Origin: Terebella lapidaria
Taxonomy: Eukaryota > Annelida > Polychaeta > Terebellida > Terebellidae
Length of the DNA: 64,000 nt
Reading direction: 5' to 3'
NCBI GenBank assembly: GCA_949152475.1
Contig: OX424556.1
Coordinates: 13,450,664-13,514,663 of the forward strand
Within the stretch, counting starts at the first letter, position 1; the number at the start of each line of letters is the position of its first letter. Made by a program: the position numbers and the translations under genes. Below, piece after piece: positions 10,769 through 23,361 of this stretch. The notes under the pieces were generated by a model, which was given only the letters and a program-made list of their open reading frames with translations, made no database searches and had not been told where the DNA came from.

Positions 10769-12217
10769 ATGGGTAACTCATTCGCGTGTCAGAGCGGTAA
10801 GTCCATGCGTAAGTTCCACGGGATCAAGTGGAACGAGAAGCTGGACAAGGCCGTGCCGTCAGGAGAGACCCTGCTAACGATCGCCGTACAGACTGACCTC
10901 AGGGACCTCATCCTTCAGCTGCTCAAGGAAGGAGCATCCGTCAACCAGCAGAATGTCAGCGGCAATACGCCCCTCCACGTGGCCATCCGGGCTCGCAATG
11001 AGCCCATCTTGGACATCCTTATCCAGCACGGGGCCAGTGTCAACGCCCGGGACCGCTGTGGCTTGACGCCGCTACACCTCGCCTGCATAATCCAGAACAC
11101 TGTGATAGTCGAGAAACTTCTCGAAGCCGGAGCTAAACCGGACGGCATCCAGGATGGAAAGTTTTACGTGTCCACGCCGCTCATGACGGCGGCAGAGAAC
11201 AAAGATGTGGATGCCGCCAAGTCATTGATATCGTCAGGCGCTGACGTCAACGTCAAGGACTGGTGGCAGAACACTGCCTTGTTGAAGGCTGTACAGATAG
11301 GGTCTCAAGAGTTAGTGGAGTTATTACTACGACACAATGCAGACCCTAATGTGACAAACAGGTTCGGTGGTAGTGCACTGCACTATGCCGTGGTTGCTGA
11401 CCAGTGTGAGATCATGCGAGTGTTGATAGAATCAGGTTGTGTAATCAACTCGTGTGGCTCACATGCCAAAGAGAGCACTGTCCGGTATTCGCCTCTCGCT
11501 GCAGCCATCCACAGAAACTGTCTGAGGTGTTTTGGATACTTGCTGTCGTCCGGTGCCGAGATTGACGCCCATGACCTGCAGCAGAAGTCCCCTCTAGTGT
11601 ATGCCCTGACGAATCGTGCCTGGGACTGTCTCCAGCGGGGCCACTACCGCTACATCCCGACCTGCATCCACAACGTCAGCCCGCCCTTCATCGACTCCGA
11701 GCGGCTGGTCTTCGCGGAGAAGCTGCTCGTCCTCGGTGCGTCGATCTACTTCGCGTGGGACCGCGTCATCTGGCAGATCCGGCACCACTTCCTCCGGCCC
11801 GAGGACAAGGACGGGCTGCTGCTTTGTGTTCGTGCCACTGGCTTTCTGAGCCACAGGGACTTCAAAGTCGAGACGTTCTACCGCGTGCTGGCGCTGAGTG
11901 GGCAGTGGCAACCGCTGTGGTACCTGGTTCAGGCTGGCTACAATCCTACGGAGGAGGAGCGCACCCTAGCCACCAACACACGCCGCTTCGACGGGAACGT
12001 GTACATTCGCCAGGAGGCGCTGGAGTACGACTACGAGCCGTCCAAGTGGCTGGCGCTCAGTCCCACTCGGGAGCCACGCAAACTGACAAACCTGGCCGCC
12101 ATTCGCGTCAGAAAGTCCCTTAGAAAGAATGTCTTGTACGGAGTCTCTAAACTCGATTTTCTACCCAAACCTTTGAAAGATTTAATTTCGCTGCACCATA
12201 CATGTACAGCACATTGA
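10769..12217 (+). CDS. Ankyrin repeat and SOCS box (ASB-like) protein 1
   Basis: A 482-residue protein in one coding exon. The chosen start is the ATG six bases after the splice acceptor ending at 10763, although the frame stays open further upstream through intron. At least seven ankyrin repeats span about residues 31-270 (TPLHVAIRARNE, TPLHLACIIQN, SALHYAVVADQ), followed by divergent helical sequence. The last 47 residues form a SOCS box: BC-box KLTNLAAIRVRK, then a cullin-5 motif LPKP followed by LKDLI. ASB proteins are substrate receptors of elongin B/C-cullin 5-RBX2 ubiquitin ligases, with the ankyrin stack binding the target. The N-terminus MGNSFACQ has glycine 2 and a nearby cysteine, a possible acylation site. 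A same-strand relative lies at 35.8 kb. Family assignment is firm; the vertebrate orthologue is not assigned. Confidence 0.9.
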   Translation: MGNSFACQSGKSMRKFHGIKWNEKLDKAVPSGETLLTIAVQTDLRDLILQLLKEGASVNQQNVSGNTPLHVAIRARNEPILDILIQHGASVNARDRCGLTPLHLACIIQNTVIVEKLLEAGAKPDGIQDGKFYVSTPLMTAAENKDVDAAKSLISSGADVNVKDWWQNTALLKAVQIGSQELVELLLRHNADPNVTNRFGGSALHYAVVADQCEIMRVLIESGCVINSCGSHAKESTVRYSPLAAAIHRNCLRCFGYLLSSGAEIDAHDLQQKSPLVYALTNRAWDCLQRGHYRYIPTCIHNVSPPFIDSERLVFAEKLLVLGASIYFAWDRVIWQIRHHFLRPEDKDGLLLCVRATGFLSHRDFKVETFYRVLALSGQWQPLWYLVQAGYNPTEEERTLATNTRRFDGNVYIRQEALEYDYEPSKWLALSPTREPRKLTNLAAIRVRKSLRKNVLYGVSKLDFLPKPLKDLISLHHTCTAH

Positions 12218-12413
12218 CAAACTGGGTCGGTGTAAGTACATTTGCCAAATACAAGCAATAATGTGAGCGTTGACGTGAAAAAAATTGTGGATACCTAATC
12301 TGTACATGTCATTGCTTGTTTCCAGCAAGGTCGCAATCATGCATGCACCGTCGGTCGCTGTTGATTTGTTTAATACTCAACATGACAACTGCAGTTAAAA
12401 TGACACGAATATG

Positions 12414-12419
12414 AATAAA
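12414..12419 (+). terminator. Polyadenylation signal of the first ASB gene
   Basis: AATAAA lies about 195 bp after the stop codon, in AT-rich sequence. It is the first canonical hexamer downstream and gives a plausible 3'-UTR. Confidence 0.5.
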
Positions 12420-15400
12420 TATTTGAATTATACCTGTTTAATATTTTTACATTTAGTTCACAGGCAAAGTTACAGAGGTACCTGTGCTTGACATGTACAA
12501 CCCTCAGAAAGTGAACGTTATGATTATGATCCGCTTGATTCATAACGGTTACCGTACATGTACAGGCGTATATTTTGGTTCACTTCATGCAAGGATCAGT
12601 TAAAAGATTTTTACTTCAAGCATTATGAAACAGAAGCCGTCTAGAAAATGCAAATAATTTTGAAAGAAAACATATTTGGGAATATAAGGTTTAACAAAAA
12701 ATCATTCATTAAACATAGGAGAACTTTTTATGAAGAATTTGTTTTTCATGCTCCTGTACGTGTATAATCAACCTAATACCACTAATACTGCATGATTTTG
12801 ACGATGACGATAACCAAATATAGAATGAAATATTTTTGGAATAGAACAAAGCCCCAACATTCTGAATATCTACCGTCAGCAGGAGCAGACAGTGTGTGAA
12901 ATGCCCTCGTCTCTGGTGTACACCAAATGGAATTAGTATACGACTGCCCAACAACCGACCGGGCATCGAACAATTCATAAATCAAAATTAAAACCTCATG
13001 AAATAGATGTATGACAAGCCAGTGCCCAATAACAAACCAAAAGGCTAACGGTTGATCGATGGGCTCATGGTTGGTTTCCTATTTTCGAAATCGGTTGGAT
13101 GACTCGACATTTGTCAGTGGAGTATGTCCCCATGGTGATGATGCCACGCCTTGGAGACTCAACCAATGGTACACGAATCCCCGAACAATTCCAGTCCAGT
13201 CTGCGGGATAATAACCAGAGAGGATGATAAAAGATGAGTACATTCAGCTTCACGGCGGCCTTATGTCCCTTGCCCCCTGTCAACATATACCTCCGAGAAA
13301 TTGCTCCCGATGTCATCGTGCCTTGTCTCTATGTAGCGATTTTATCACCACAAATAGTAATTGTTATCGATCTTGATGAAATGTATTGAATTGCCAGTGA
13401 ACTATGACCGAATAAAATTTCCTTTGCACTGCCAGGGGGAAGCAAGAAGACAAAATTATCAGCTTAAACTACTCCCTCCATCTCCACGGCCATGATATTT
13501 ACTGTTCAAACTGATGCCAGATTGAGTGATTTGTATAATGTGGTTTTGAGGACTAAACATATCTCTTATCTATACAACCACGGAACCTGGAAAATTATAT
13601 TATCTTTTTATAACCAAAGCCATGTGTTGGAACTACACTTACCGATGCATATATATTGGCTGCATGGAGAAAATGGCATTTCTTTGTTTCCAACGACGAC
13701 TTAACGTTGTCATTATCTCGACATTATTATTGATATCATGTGTATATTTAGACGTTTTGGTTTTGTACGCCAGATAATTATGTGGCGGCCGCCTAGCGGT
13801 CTTCCGTACGTATGTAGTGCAGTATGTATTTTCCCTGTGTATCCAAGTAAGTATTATTTATTGATTCATGAAATAACACTGACAGTAATCGATGTTCGAT
13901 ATCTAGAAAAGTCCCACATATCTGGAAAAGTTCTACAGAATAAACCCACTGGAATATGTGAAATGTACATCTGCAATAAGCATTTCTGCCCCCGCGGGAT
14001 ACAGCATATCTGATGTAGGAGTATGGCTGAGATAACAACACAATACCTTGGGGACAGTTGATACCATAATACGGCACTTCCCATTGGCGACTCCTTACCA
14101 ATATAAAACCATGGCCGAATGTCTTCCCTTAGACATACGCGCTCCATAGCAACATGGACATAATTTATTTGCACAACAAAACGACTGAATTAGGTAATAT
14201 ACATGTATGCATGCGTAAGGATGTTTTAAATATATTATAATTTAATTATGATTTCTTCTAGCACGTGTTCTTTACTATGACGCGTAATTGAATAATGTAT
14301 CACATGTTCGGTGAATAAAATGTACCATTAGTGCTTGTTCAGCTACTCAGGAACAAATTAGTTGGGAATTTATAGTGCATTTACAAATTGATCAAAGCTA
14401 ACAAGATGTCGATCACAAGTTTGGACAAACCGCAAATATAGGCCTACTTTGTTGTGCAGACCGTGGTATGTCTGGATTTAAATTGTCCCTAAAGAGCGAC
14501 ACTTTCCCTTAGCTGACAAATTTTGTAAGGAGAATAAATGATCGATGCCCAGTGTTTTCCCTGGATATTTACCATCAATCTATGATGATAAAAAGCCTTT
14601 CTCCCAATTAATGACAACAGACTATATTCAGAACTATTGTATTATCGTATGTATACTGTACAGGTACATAGCAATAACGACGAATATTGCGAACAGAACT
14701 GTTACTTAGCGAACATGTGGGCACTGGTGTTAACACTCAAGCTGTAAGCCTACATACAGTTTACTGCCGAATGCTATAGGCCTACAGACATTTTTTTACT
14801 AAGCAATTTTGAGAAAAAAATGAAACCAAGAAATCGAAGTAAACATGACGTTATTTTTGCTAATCTCCCTTAAATGGAGGCTTTTCATTCAAACAATAAC
14901 CAGTTACAGTTCCTGGTCGCTCAGGGAACACACCATCAATTCATAAATATTAGACCTGAGCAGATATCATCTATACCGTCTACATTATAAGTATTTATTA
15001 TAGTTGCTTCCAGCTTACAATACACCAAAATATGTGTTGGTTGTGGAATCGACTATTCACGAATGATGCTGCTCAGTTTTTCTTTCACATTTTTTTTTCT
15101 AATCTGACGGTGTAATGTTCATGCATGTCGTTCTTCACACGAAATGCATACACATACCTATATACATATAGATTCACAATCCGTGCTTACGGGTACGTGA
15201 TTCACAATTAAGAAGGTAGGCCTATATGTAAATTTCTGTTTATCACTTTATTTACAGTTGGTGTCACCAGTAGATATAATGCCAGGATATCCATGCAACA
15301 TTCTTACATTAGACGGAAACTTATGTGCATAAATATTCACAAAGCACAAGCTCATAGTTGTTCAAGGACTGTGTGAACGAACACTGGTGAGTATTGCTTG

Positions 15401-16532
15401 TTCATGTGCGTGGCTTTCGAGGTTTTATTTGTAATCTACCGTACTTTGCCGTCGTGATTTTCTTACAGCAAACTGAGTAATCCCAGGAGACGAAAATTTC
15501 TCACAAATCGTGAGTGAAAGTAATTGCAAAAATCACTACGCATAAACGCAATTTGATTCCGCGGTATACAGTTTCATGGGATTGGAATATTTAATAACGG
15601 AGGAAGTTATGGTTTACACAGCGAAAGCCAATCACAGAAAATGTTATGTGAGCAACGGGAAAATGTCACGTGTTGATATTAACATTGGGGAAGCATTATT
15701 CGGTTCTGCGGGTTTGCAATTCGGAGAAAGGTGCTCTAACAAAAACAGAGGCAACCGACTATGCTAGAAATTATGTAAGCAGAAATGCGAGTCTATGCTT
15801 TGAATTAGTATGTAGAAAGTATGTTGAGATATCGTCTACACTTTGAATGTAAGCGTGACGAGAAATCGACTTGCTTTAAATTTAATGTATGTAATAGGAA
15901 ATGCAAGCATGACTTGAAATCAACTAAATATATGTGTTCAAATATGATGCATGACGTGAACTCACACGATAGACTGCACGTTACACATCCTCATCTACAA
16001 CTGTTTTTCGCATATACCTGAAATGCTTCAAACCTCTGCCATTCTCAGAATCAATACCAGTATAATTATGGTATTTAGTATGTTGTTGTCATCCGTATGT
16101 ATTAATAAACTAGAAAGTCCCCCTCAATCCTGCCACCAAGCTGTAACCAGAGTATTCCCCGAGGTTTCAGCTTGGTTTGGTAAGTAAATAGACCCAGAGC
16201 AAGCACTGGTCACTGGTGGGTACCACGATCCGGGATACAATCGTATACCGGTAGGTGTCACCGAATACTGCAGTTTGAGTAGACATCATGAAAACTGCTT
16301 CATATGCAGGCCCTTAGATGACACGAAATCCCAGGCTATATCACCTCATTCAAAATCAGTCTATTGTTGTGGAAGAAGTCATTAATGAACTCCAACATTT
16401 CAAACTTTATTCACATTTTTCACAGGTCGCAATCGAATTTTGTCTCTATATAATGTTTCACATTTAATGATACCTGGAAATTTCGCTGGATTAATCAACA
16501 AGACATATGTCGTAACTTCCGCTTCATCTTAT
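12420..16532. other. Intergenic stretch without a recognisable gene
   Basis: About 4.1 kb of AT-rich sequence. Frames up to 102 codons (13793-14174 on the minus strand and others) overlap one another, lack domains and show no exon borders. No RNA gene or repeat structure was recognised. It ends at the LTR element's insertion site. Confidence 0.5.
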
Positions 16533-17920
16533 TGTAACGGTTTTGGGGCGTACCCAAAGGTTTCCCCTAGGTAATTCTGTTAGTGTTTTGTGATATTATG
16601 GTTAAATAACCGTTTATTGGAGTGTATATGTGTTTAAAGGTTCATACGGTTCCGTATTGTTAATGTTTTAAAGGTTTTCCGTCTCGGAACTTAGTAATTT
16701 ATGATCTCGGTAAAGCCGGAGACGGAGCCGGAACCGGAGACGGAACCGGACACGGAGCCGGAACAATGGAGTACAAAAACGTAATGACGTTATTTCCGGA
16801 AGGTCATGTGATCAGCCTCGTTTTCGGTTTAAAAGGTGACGTGTCAGCCACTGATTGGTTCTAGAGTGTTTTTAGAAATCCGGAAAATATCAGTGTTTTG
16901 GCGGACTATGACGTCACAATAGGTTGGTCACGTGACGTGGGTCTCAGGTCTATAAAAGCCCCCGCTTCACAGCGGACGGCGGAGTTGGTGTCCTGACGTC
17001 GACCTGTGCAGACCCCTTCTCCCATAGCAGAGTACTCCCTTGTTCCGGATAGAGTCATCCAGATGATAGCAGTTAAGTCTTCCGACTGTGAACTTGGAAA
17101 ATAAACATGAAAACTTCAACCGAGTTGTTTTTCCGTGTTCGTTAGGGAACTGGAATTTATAATAAAGTTAGTTCACCGGAAAAGAAAGTAATACGGAGTA
17201 AAGGGAGAAAAGACCACAGTCGGTTAAGACCAAGTTGTAACGACGTCTTAGGGTGATCTAAGAACCCATATCACCGAGGAAGGAGACGGAGACGGAGACG
17301 GAGGTGGAATTCAACGGAGCAACTACGGAGGCGGTATCGGACGGAGCAGTTGCAGAGACGGGAACGACGAAGCAGTTGCAGAGGCGGTACCGGACGACGG
17401 AGTTGCAGAGGCAGTACCTGACGGAGCGGTTGCGGTAACCGGAAGTGGGAACACTTCCGAGATACTCCATTTCAGGTGCAGTCGCAGGTTGCGGTGAGGC
17501 GGAGCCAACCGGAGCAGATTGCAGTGCGGCGGAACCTGGCAGAGCGGTTGCAGCATTCGGAAACGGCAACGTTCCCGGATTCTTTATTCCAGGCGCAGTC
17601 GCAGTTTGCAGTAAGACGGAAAACGACGGAGCTGTTGCAGTAAAGCGGTATCCCGACGGAGCAGTTGCAGTACCCGGAGACGGAAACGCCTCCGGATCCT
17701 TACTTTACAGGTGCAGTTGCAGATTAGCAGTCGGACAACGGTTAAGAGGTCCATTCCAGACCACGCTACCAACCTTAGAGACTTCTAGCCGGAGTTCAAC
17801 CGTACAGCAGTAGCAGTATCCCGGAGTTTTACCGTTTCAGCTCCGGTTAAATAACAACTCACCCACCTCCCAAGAAAACCGATTCATCAAGACGTCACAG
17901 AAGGGTGCAAACCCGTTACA
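16533..17920 (+). repeat. 5' LTR of the Ty3/gypsy element
   Basis: 1388 bp, long for the family, with TGTAACG...CGTTACA ends. It contains a promoter-like cluster (CRE, E-box, TATA; 16909-16958), AATAAA at 17100-17105 and 17161-17166, GC-rich CGGAGC/CGGAAC hexamers at 16710-16765, and a long low-complexity tract of GACGGAG and GCAGTTGCAG words (17270-17720). A 122-codon frame at 17445-17813 occurs in both LTRs but is pure low-complexity sequence, so I do not call it a gene. Confidence 0.95.
16854..16958 (+). promoter_or_regulatory. LTR promoter: inverted CCAAT, CRE, E-box, TATA
   Basis: In order: ATTGG (16854-16858), TGACGTCA (16909-16916), TCACGTGA (16928-16935) and TATAAAAG (16951-16958). 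The set recurs in the 3' LTR 11071 bp downstream (TATA at 28022-28029). CRE is the ATF/CREB site and CACGTG the bHLH E-box. Transcription should start about 30 bp after the TATA box, near 16985. Confidence 0.8.
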
Positions 17921-17926
17921 ACTTTT

Positions 17927-17944
17927 TGGTGGCAGCGGTGGGAT
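17927..17944 (+). other. Primer binding site, leucine tRNA type
   Basis: TGGTGGCAGCGGTGGGAT begins six bases after the LTR end. It is complementary over 18 bases to the 3' end (with CCA) of animal leucine tRNA of the AAG/TAG type. Several invertebrate Ty3/gypsy elements are primed by leucine tRNA. Confidence 0.85.
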
Positions 17945-17954
17945 CATCTGCAGT

Positions 17955-19230
17955 ATGACTACTACACGGGGCAAATTGGCAGAACAGCAGCTGAAGGCAG
18001 CCGTGTCGGACACGGAGCAGCCTGTAGGAGCAGTAGGAGCTGAGCCGTTGCAGATGCCGGTTGCGGAAAAGGAAGCAGTTCGTCCTGCCGAGCGAAAGCT
18101 GTTGCAGCCGGAAATGCAGAAAGCAGTTGCAGAAGAGCCCCTTCGGGTTCCTCAAGGAGTACAGCCTGCAGAGCAGTTAGCAGAGGCGGAAATTAACTTT
18201 CCGGACCAGGCTGGTGATCGGGAACCGGATGCGGAACCGGAAGGCGGAGAGAATTTAGTCGACAACCTGACCAGATTATTAGCGACCCAAATGGAGGTAT
18301 TTCAGCAGCACCTGGCAGTAACCGGAAAGCAGCAGCAGGCAGAAGCAGTACAACAACCAGCACCAAGGGCAGGGGTAGCCAGATTAATGACATACGACGG
18401 AACTGATCCGTGGCCGGAGTATGAGGCTCACCTCCTTGAATACGCTCGGTACTACCGTTGGACAGCAGAGGAAAAGGCGCTGAACTTATGTGTCAGTTTG
18501 AGAGGTAACGCCCGCAGCATACTACTGGATCTGTCCGCAGAGCAGAGACGCAGCTTTGATACGGTTGTGGCGGCATTAAAACAGCAGTTTTGTCCGGGGG
18601 AGAAAACATTTGTTTTCCAGGCGGAATTGCAGACACGGAAATTTGCAGCCGGAGGAGGAGCTGTCCGAGCTGGCCAGAGACATACGGAGCAAGACGCGGC
18701 TAGCTTACCCAAAAGCAGATCCGGCAACAACAGAAGTGCTCATGAAGATGCATTTCTGCAACAGTCTGACTAACCGAGATATGCGGTTGTCGGTATTGAA
18801 AAGCCACCCGGAAACGCTGTCGCAGGCCCTGGCTTTCGCTACCGAGTATGAGAGTATTATGAAGACGGACAACAGCAGACCAGCGGAGCGACACCGGACG
18901 AGGCAGCTGAACACGGAGCCGGAGTGGAGCCAGCAGGTGAACGAATTGCGGAAGCAAGCCGAGCAGACTCAGCAGCAGTTGGCGGACCTGATGACTCAGG
19001 TCAAGGAAGCGGTTAGCCGGCAGCAGCAGCAGCGCAGTTCCCGAGCAGATTTAGAATGCTTCAACTGTGGCCGGAAGGGGCATTTTGCCCGAGACTGTAG
19101 GCAGCCGAAGCAGCAGCAGCAGCGGCGTCAACCACAACAGCAGCAGTCGCCGCGACAACAGCAGCAGCAGCCGCAGCAGCAGCAACAACTGCAGCAGCCA
19201 CGACAGCAGCAGCAGCAGCCGGAAAACTAG
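17955..19230 (+). pseudogene. gag: gag region of the Ty3/gypsy element
   Basis: This is the structural-protein region. It has a glutamine- and glutamate-rich N-terminal part, a retrotransposon-gag-type helical core (DPWPEYEAHLLEYARYYRW, then ALNLCVSLRGNARS), and a CCHC zinc knuckle CFNCGRKGHFARDC near 19057-19098 that would bind RNA. A CAG/CAA glutamine tract follows at about 19108-19227. The region is not in one uninterrupted frame, so I treat it as broken. Gag and pol lie in different frames, as in relatives that make pol by frameshifting. Confidence 0.85.
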
Positions 19231-19292
19231 AGCGGGTCGCGGAAAAGGGGAAATCCGGGACCCGGAAGAGAGGACACCCCCATAACCGGCAG

Positions 19293-22200
19293 GTGGTTCA
19301 CGGACCCGGTCCCAGGGGCAAGGTGGGCATGTGTGTGACAGCCAGAATATGCGGAGAGCCAGTAACGCTGATAATCGACACCGGCAGCACTGTCACAATG
19401 CTCAACCTACAAACCTGGGAACGGATCCGGAAGCCCGGAATGAAACTGAAGCGGTCGCCGATTCGTCTTTCAATGGTTGACGGAAGTAACATACGGACGC
19501 ATGGCCGGAAAGAACTCCCACTCAACATCGCAGGAGTAGCTGAGACCGTGACGTTCGAGATTGCAGACTGTGAAGACGAAGGAATACTGGGTATGGATTT
19601 CATCGGTTCCCGGATATCCGGCATAAATTTCGACCGAATGACCATGCAGATGGGCAGCCAGGAGGTGTTCCTCACCATGTTCGAGCAGACCAGGGAGCCG
19701 TTCCCGATCAACGCTGTAGCAGATTACCAAACTCCGCCGGAAACGGAACAGCTGATAATAGGACAAGCAGAGAGTGTCCGGGAAGCAGAAGGAGTACTAG
19801 AAATGCCGCAGGAGCCTACTGAGAAAAGACCTTGGCTGATCGGGAGAACTTTATCCCGGATAAAGCAAGGAACAGTCCCGGTTCAAGTGATCAACGTGAT
19901 GGCAGAGCCGGTAATCATCAAGAAAGGAGCGCAGTTGGCGACGATGACCACCTTAGCAGCCGGTTGCAGCGTTGTGCCGTTGGCGGAGCGGAGCAGGAAG
20001 GTGCAGATTTCCACGGAGTCGGAGGCCGGGCGGAATTGGAGCGGGTACGAGAAGCTGCGGCAGTTAGCAGAGCAGACCCAGGATGCAGTGCCGAGTCATT
20101 TCCGCGAGAGAGTAACCGACCTCCTATTTCGGAATAAGCCGACCTTCAGTAATGATGCCGGAGAACTGGGGCAGACCAACGAGGTACAACATCAGATAAA
20201 CACGGGCAGTCACCGGCCGATTAAGCAGCCAACCAGACGAATTCCGCCAGACAAGAGAGAGCTGGTGAGCAGTCTGATTCAGGAGATGAAAGACAAGAAC
20301 GTCATTGAAGAAAGTAGCAGTCCGTGGGCTTCCCCGATTGTTCTCGTAAAGAAAAAGGATGGGACCACCCGGTTCTGTGTCGATTACCGGCGGTTAAATG
20401 CAGTCACGGAGAAAGATGCTTATCCGTTGCCGAGAATAGACGACACCATAGCAGCCTGTGCAGACGCCAAATGGTTCTCCACTCTCGACCTGACCAGTGG
20501 CTACTGGCAGGTCGGGATGGATGAAGACGCCCGGAAAAAGTCGGCCTTCTGTGTTCCTGGCGGCCTTTACCAGTTCAAAGTAATGAGTTTCGGCTTGTGC
20601 AATGCTCCGGGTACGTTCGAGCGGTTGATGGAGAAGGTGCTAGGCGGATTGTCCTGGAAGACCTGCCTCATATATCTGGACGACATCATAGTCTACAGCA
20701 AGACCCTGGAGGATCACATCCGTGATCTTCAGGAGGTGTTCAGCAAGCTGAGAGAGGCAGACCTAAAAGTCAAACCGTCAAAATGCAAGTTCTTCCAGCC
20801 GGAGGTGTCTTTCCTAGGTCACATAGTCGGCAGAGACGGTATCCGCACCGACCCGGCAAAAACGGAGGCAGTACGGAAGTGGCGGACACCCACCAACCTG
20901 ACGGAGCTGCGCAGTTTTCTGGGACTTTGCTCCTATTACCGGAAGTTCGTGCCGAAGTTCTCCGAGATTGCAGCGCCGCTGAATCACTTGACGGAAAAAG
21001 GGGTGCAGTTCCGGTGGCAGACGGAGCAAGAGCAGGCATTTGCAGAGCTGAAGAACCGCCTAGTTTCGGCACCGATACTCGGGTACCCAAGGGAGCAAGG
21101 CCGATATATCCTGGACACGGACGCCAGTGACACCGGGCTGGGAGCAGTACTGTCACAGAAGCAGGGCAACCAGGAGCGGGTGATAACCTACTTGAGCCGC
21201 AGCTTAACCAAAGAAGAACGGAGATACTGTGTCACCCGGAAGGAGCTCCTGGCGGTTGTGTTTGCGGTACAGAAGAATAAGCAGTACTTGCTGGGACGAC
21301 ACTTCCTTCTTCGCACAGATCATGGCAGTCTTACCTGGCTTATGAATTTCAAGGAGCCCCAGGGGCAGGTAGCCCGGTGGATTGAGCTCCTGAGTGAGTT
21401 TCATTTCGACATCGAACATCGTCCGGGGCGAATCCATAATAATGCGGATGCCTTGTCCAGATCCCCATGCAGCCAATGCGGAAAAATCGACTGGAAACAA
21501 GCCAAGATAGACGCCTGGAACTACGGAGAAAGGATCCGGCACACACGAAGTGAAGAAACTCCTCAGCCCAAGCCAAGGAAGGGGGGACGCCGGAAGCGGT
21601 CAAGGAGATCGGGCGGAGAAGCAGAACTGACGGAGGAAGCAGTCCCAAGGAAGGCGGTTGCAGTAGCGGAGAAAGCAGTCCCAAGGAAGGCGGTTGCAGT
21701 AGCGGAGAAAACAGCGTCCCGGAAGCCGGTTGCGGTGACGGAGAAAGCAGCGTCCCGGAAGCTGGTTGCGGTGACGGAGAAAGCAGCGTCCCGGAAGCCG
21801 GTTGCGGTTGCAGTGACGGAGAAAGCAGTGTCCCGGAAGCCGGTTGCGGTTGCGGTGACGGAGAAGGCAGTTCCAGGAAAAACGGATGCGGTTGCAGAGC
21901 AGATTAGGCTGGCGGAAAATGCGGACCAGGATACTGTGCTGGGGCAGAAATATCGACCCGATGATTTGCGGAGAATGCAGCAAGCAGAACCTTGGTACCC
22001 ACTGGTGACGTCGCTGATCGACGGGAGCGGTACAGCTGGCAGTGCAGACTTTTCCAGCATGAGCAGCAAGGAGAAAGTGCTGTACGGGATGCGGAAGACC
22101 TTGCTGAAAGTCGACGGAGTAGTCTACCGGAAATGGATAACGGCAGAAGGAACCAGCCAAAGGCAGTTAATAACCCCGAAGGAGCTGAGACAGGAGATTT

Positions 22201-23361
22201 TCCGTCTGGCCCATCAGAGCCGGACGGGAGGACACCTCGGAAGCAGAAGGATGGCGGCTAGCATTCGGAGGCGGTATTTCTGGCCGGCTATGATGCAGGA
22301 CATAAAGCAGTGGGTGCTGAGCTGTGATGAATGTGCGTCAAGAAGTATGCAGAACCTGAAACGATCTCCGATGCAGAAATACCGGGTTGGAGCTCCCATG
22401 GAGAGGGTGGCAATGGACGTGATGGGTCCGTTACCTAAATCCACCCGGGGGAACCGGTACATCTTAGTAATCGGTGATTACTTCACCAAGTGGGTAGAGG
22501 CTTACCCGATGCCGAATCAGGAAGCGGTGACGGTTGCAGACATATTCGTCAACCAGTTTGCAGCACGGTACGGTATCCCGATGGAGATCCACACCGAACC
22601 AAGGCAGAAATTTCGAGTCCGACTTGCTGAGAAATGTTTGCAGAATCCTGGGGATTCACAAGACACGGACAACCGCTTTCCGACCTCAGTCGGACGGTTT
22701 CATTGAGCGATTCAACCGGACGCTGCAGCAGATCCTGAGCCTGTACGTAAGCGAGCGGCAGACCAACTGGGATCAGCTAGTTCCGTTGGCGATGGCAGCT
22801 TACCGGAGTACCCCGCAGGAGACAACCGGGCAGAGTCCCAATTTGCTGATGCTGGGCAGAGAAGTCAACACTCCGGTAGAGTTACTGATTGGCAGGCCGC
22901 CGGGCGAATCGACAGCAGAAGTAACAGAGTATGGCAGTCAGCTCCGGGAGCGACTAGAAGCAGTATACAAGGCGGTTCGAGCGAAATCTGGCAGAGAGAT
23001 GGAACGGCAGAAGAAGCTGTACGACCGGAGGAAGGTCGACAATCAGTTCCAGCCCGGAGACCGAGTGTGGATGGCGGTCAAAACACGGAAGAAGGGCAAA
23101 GCTCCCAAGTTGCAGAGGAAGTGGAGCAGTCCAAAGCTAGTGCTGAGCAGATTTACCGACGTGACCTACAAGATTGCAGAGAGTGAAACTCGGCAGAAGG
23201 TGGTTCACTTCGATTTGCTGAAACCGTATAATGGTGTCAAGCATCCGAGATGGATGAAGCGGAGAATGGCGGATTCCTGGAGGCAGACGGAGCCGCCGAA
23301 GCAGAGTAGTGTTCCGGAGACGGAACAGACGGTTTGTGAGTCGGATACGGACTCGGAGTAA
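19293..23361 (+). pseudogene. pol: pol region (protease, RT, RNase H, integrase)
   Basis: Domains in order: aspartic protease with IIDTGSTVTML at about 19370; reverse transcriptase with the TRFCVDYRRLN and YLDDIIVYS motifs (about 20365-20705); RNase H with DTDASDTGLGAVLSQ and the RTDHGSL segment (about 21110-21335); a tandem-repeat linker (21634-21900); integrase with its HHCC zinc finger (about 22212-22335), a catalytic core from about 22390, and a C-terminal domain ending VVHFDLLKPYNG. The protease-RT-RNase H-integrase order defines Ty3/gypsy. The region is interrupted and cannot be assumed functional. Confidence 0.9.
21634..21900 (+). repeat. 36-42 bp coding minisatellite between RNase H and integrase
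   Basis: About seven in-frame units of 12-14 residues follow the pattern EKAVPRKAVAVA, with variants EKAASRKPVAVT and EKAVSRKPVAVAVT. The translated linker is lysine/arginine- and alanine/valine-rich. It sits where other Ty3/gypsy elements have a short tether. Confidence 0.85.

Noticed and set aside
17445-17813. 122-codon frame present in both LTRs
   Set aside because: Low-complexity GACGGAG/GCAGTTGCAG sequence; its presence twice only reflects LTR identity.
21563-22160. Long antisense frames of 168-186 codons opposite pol
   Set aside because: Shadows of the coding minisatellite on the other strand.
22900-23361. Chromodomain at the integrase C-terminus
   Set aside because: The tail ends shortly after the HFDLLKPY segment, with no aromatic-cage motif visible.
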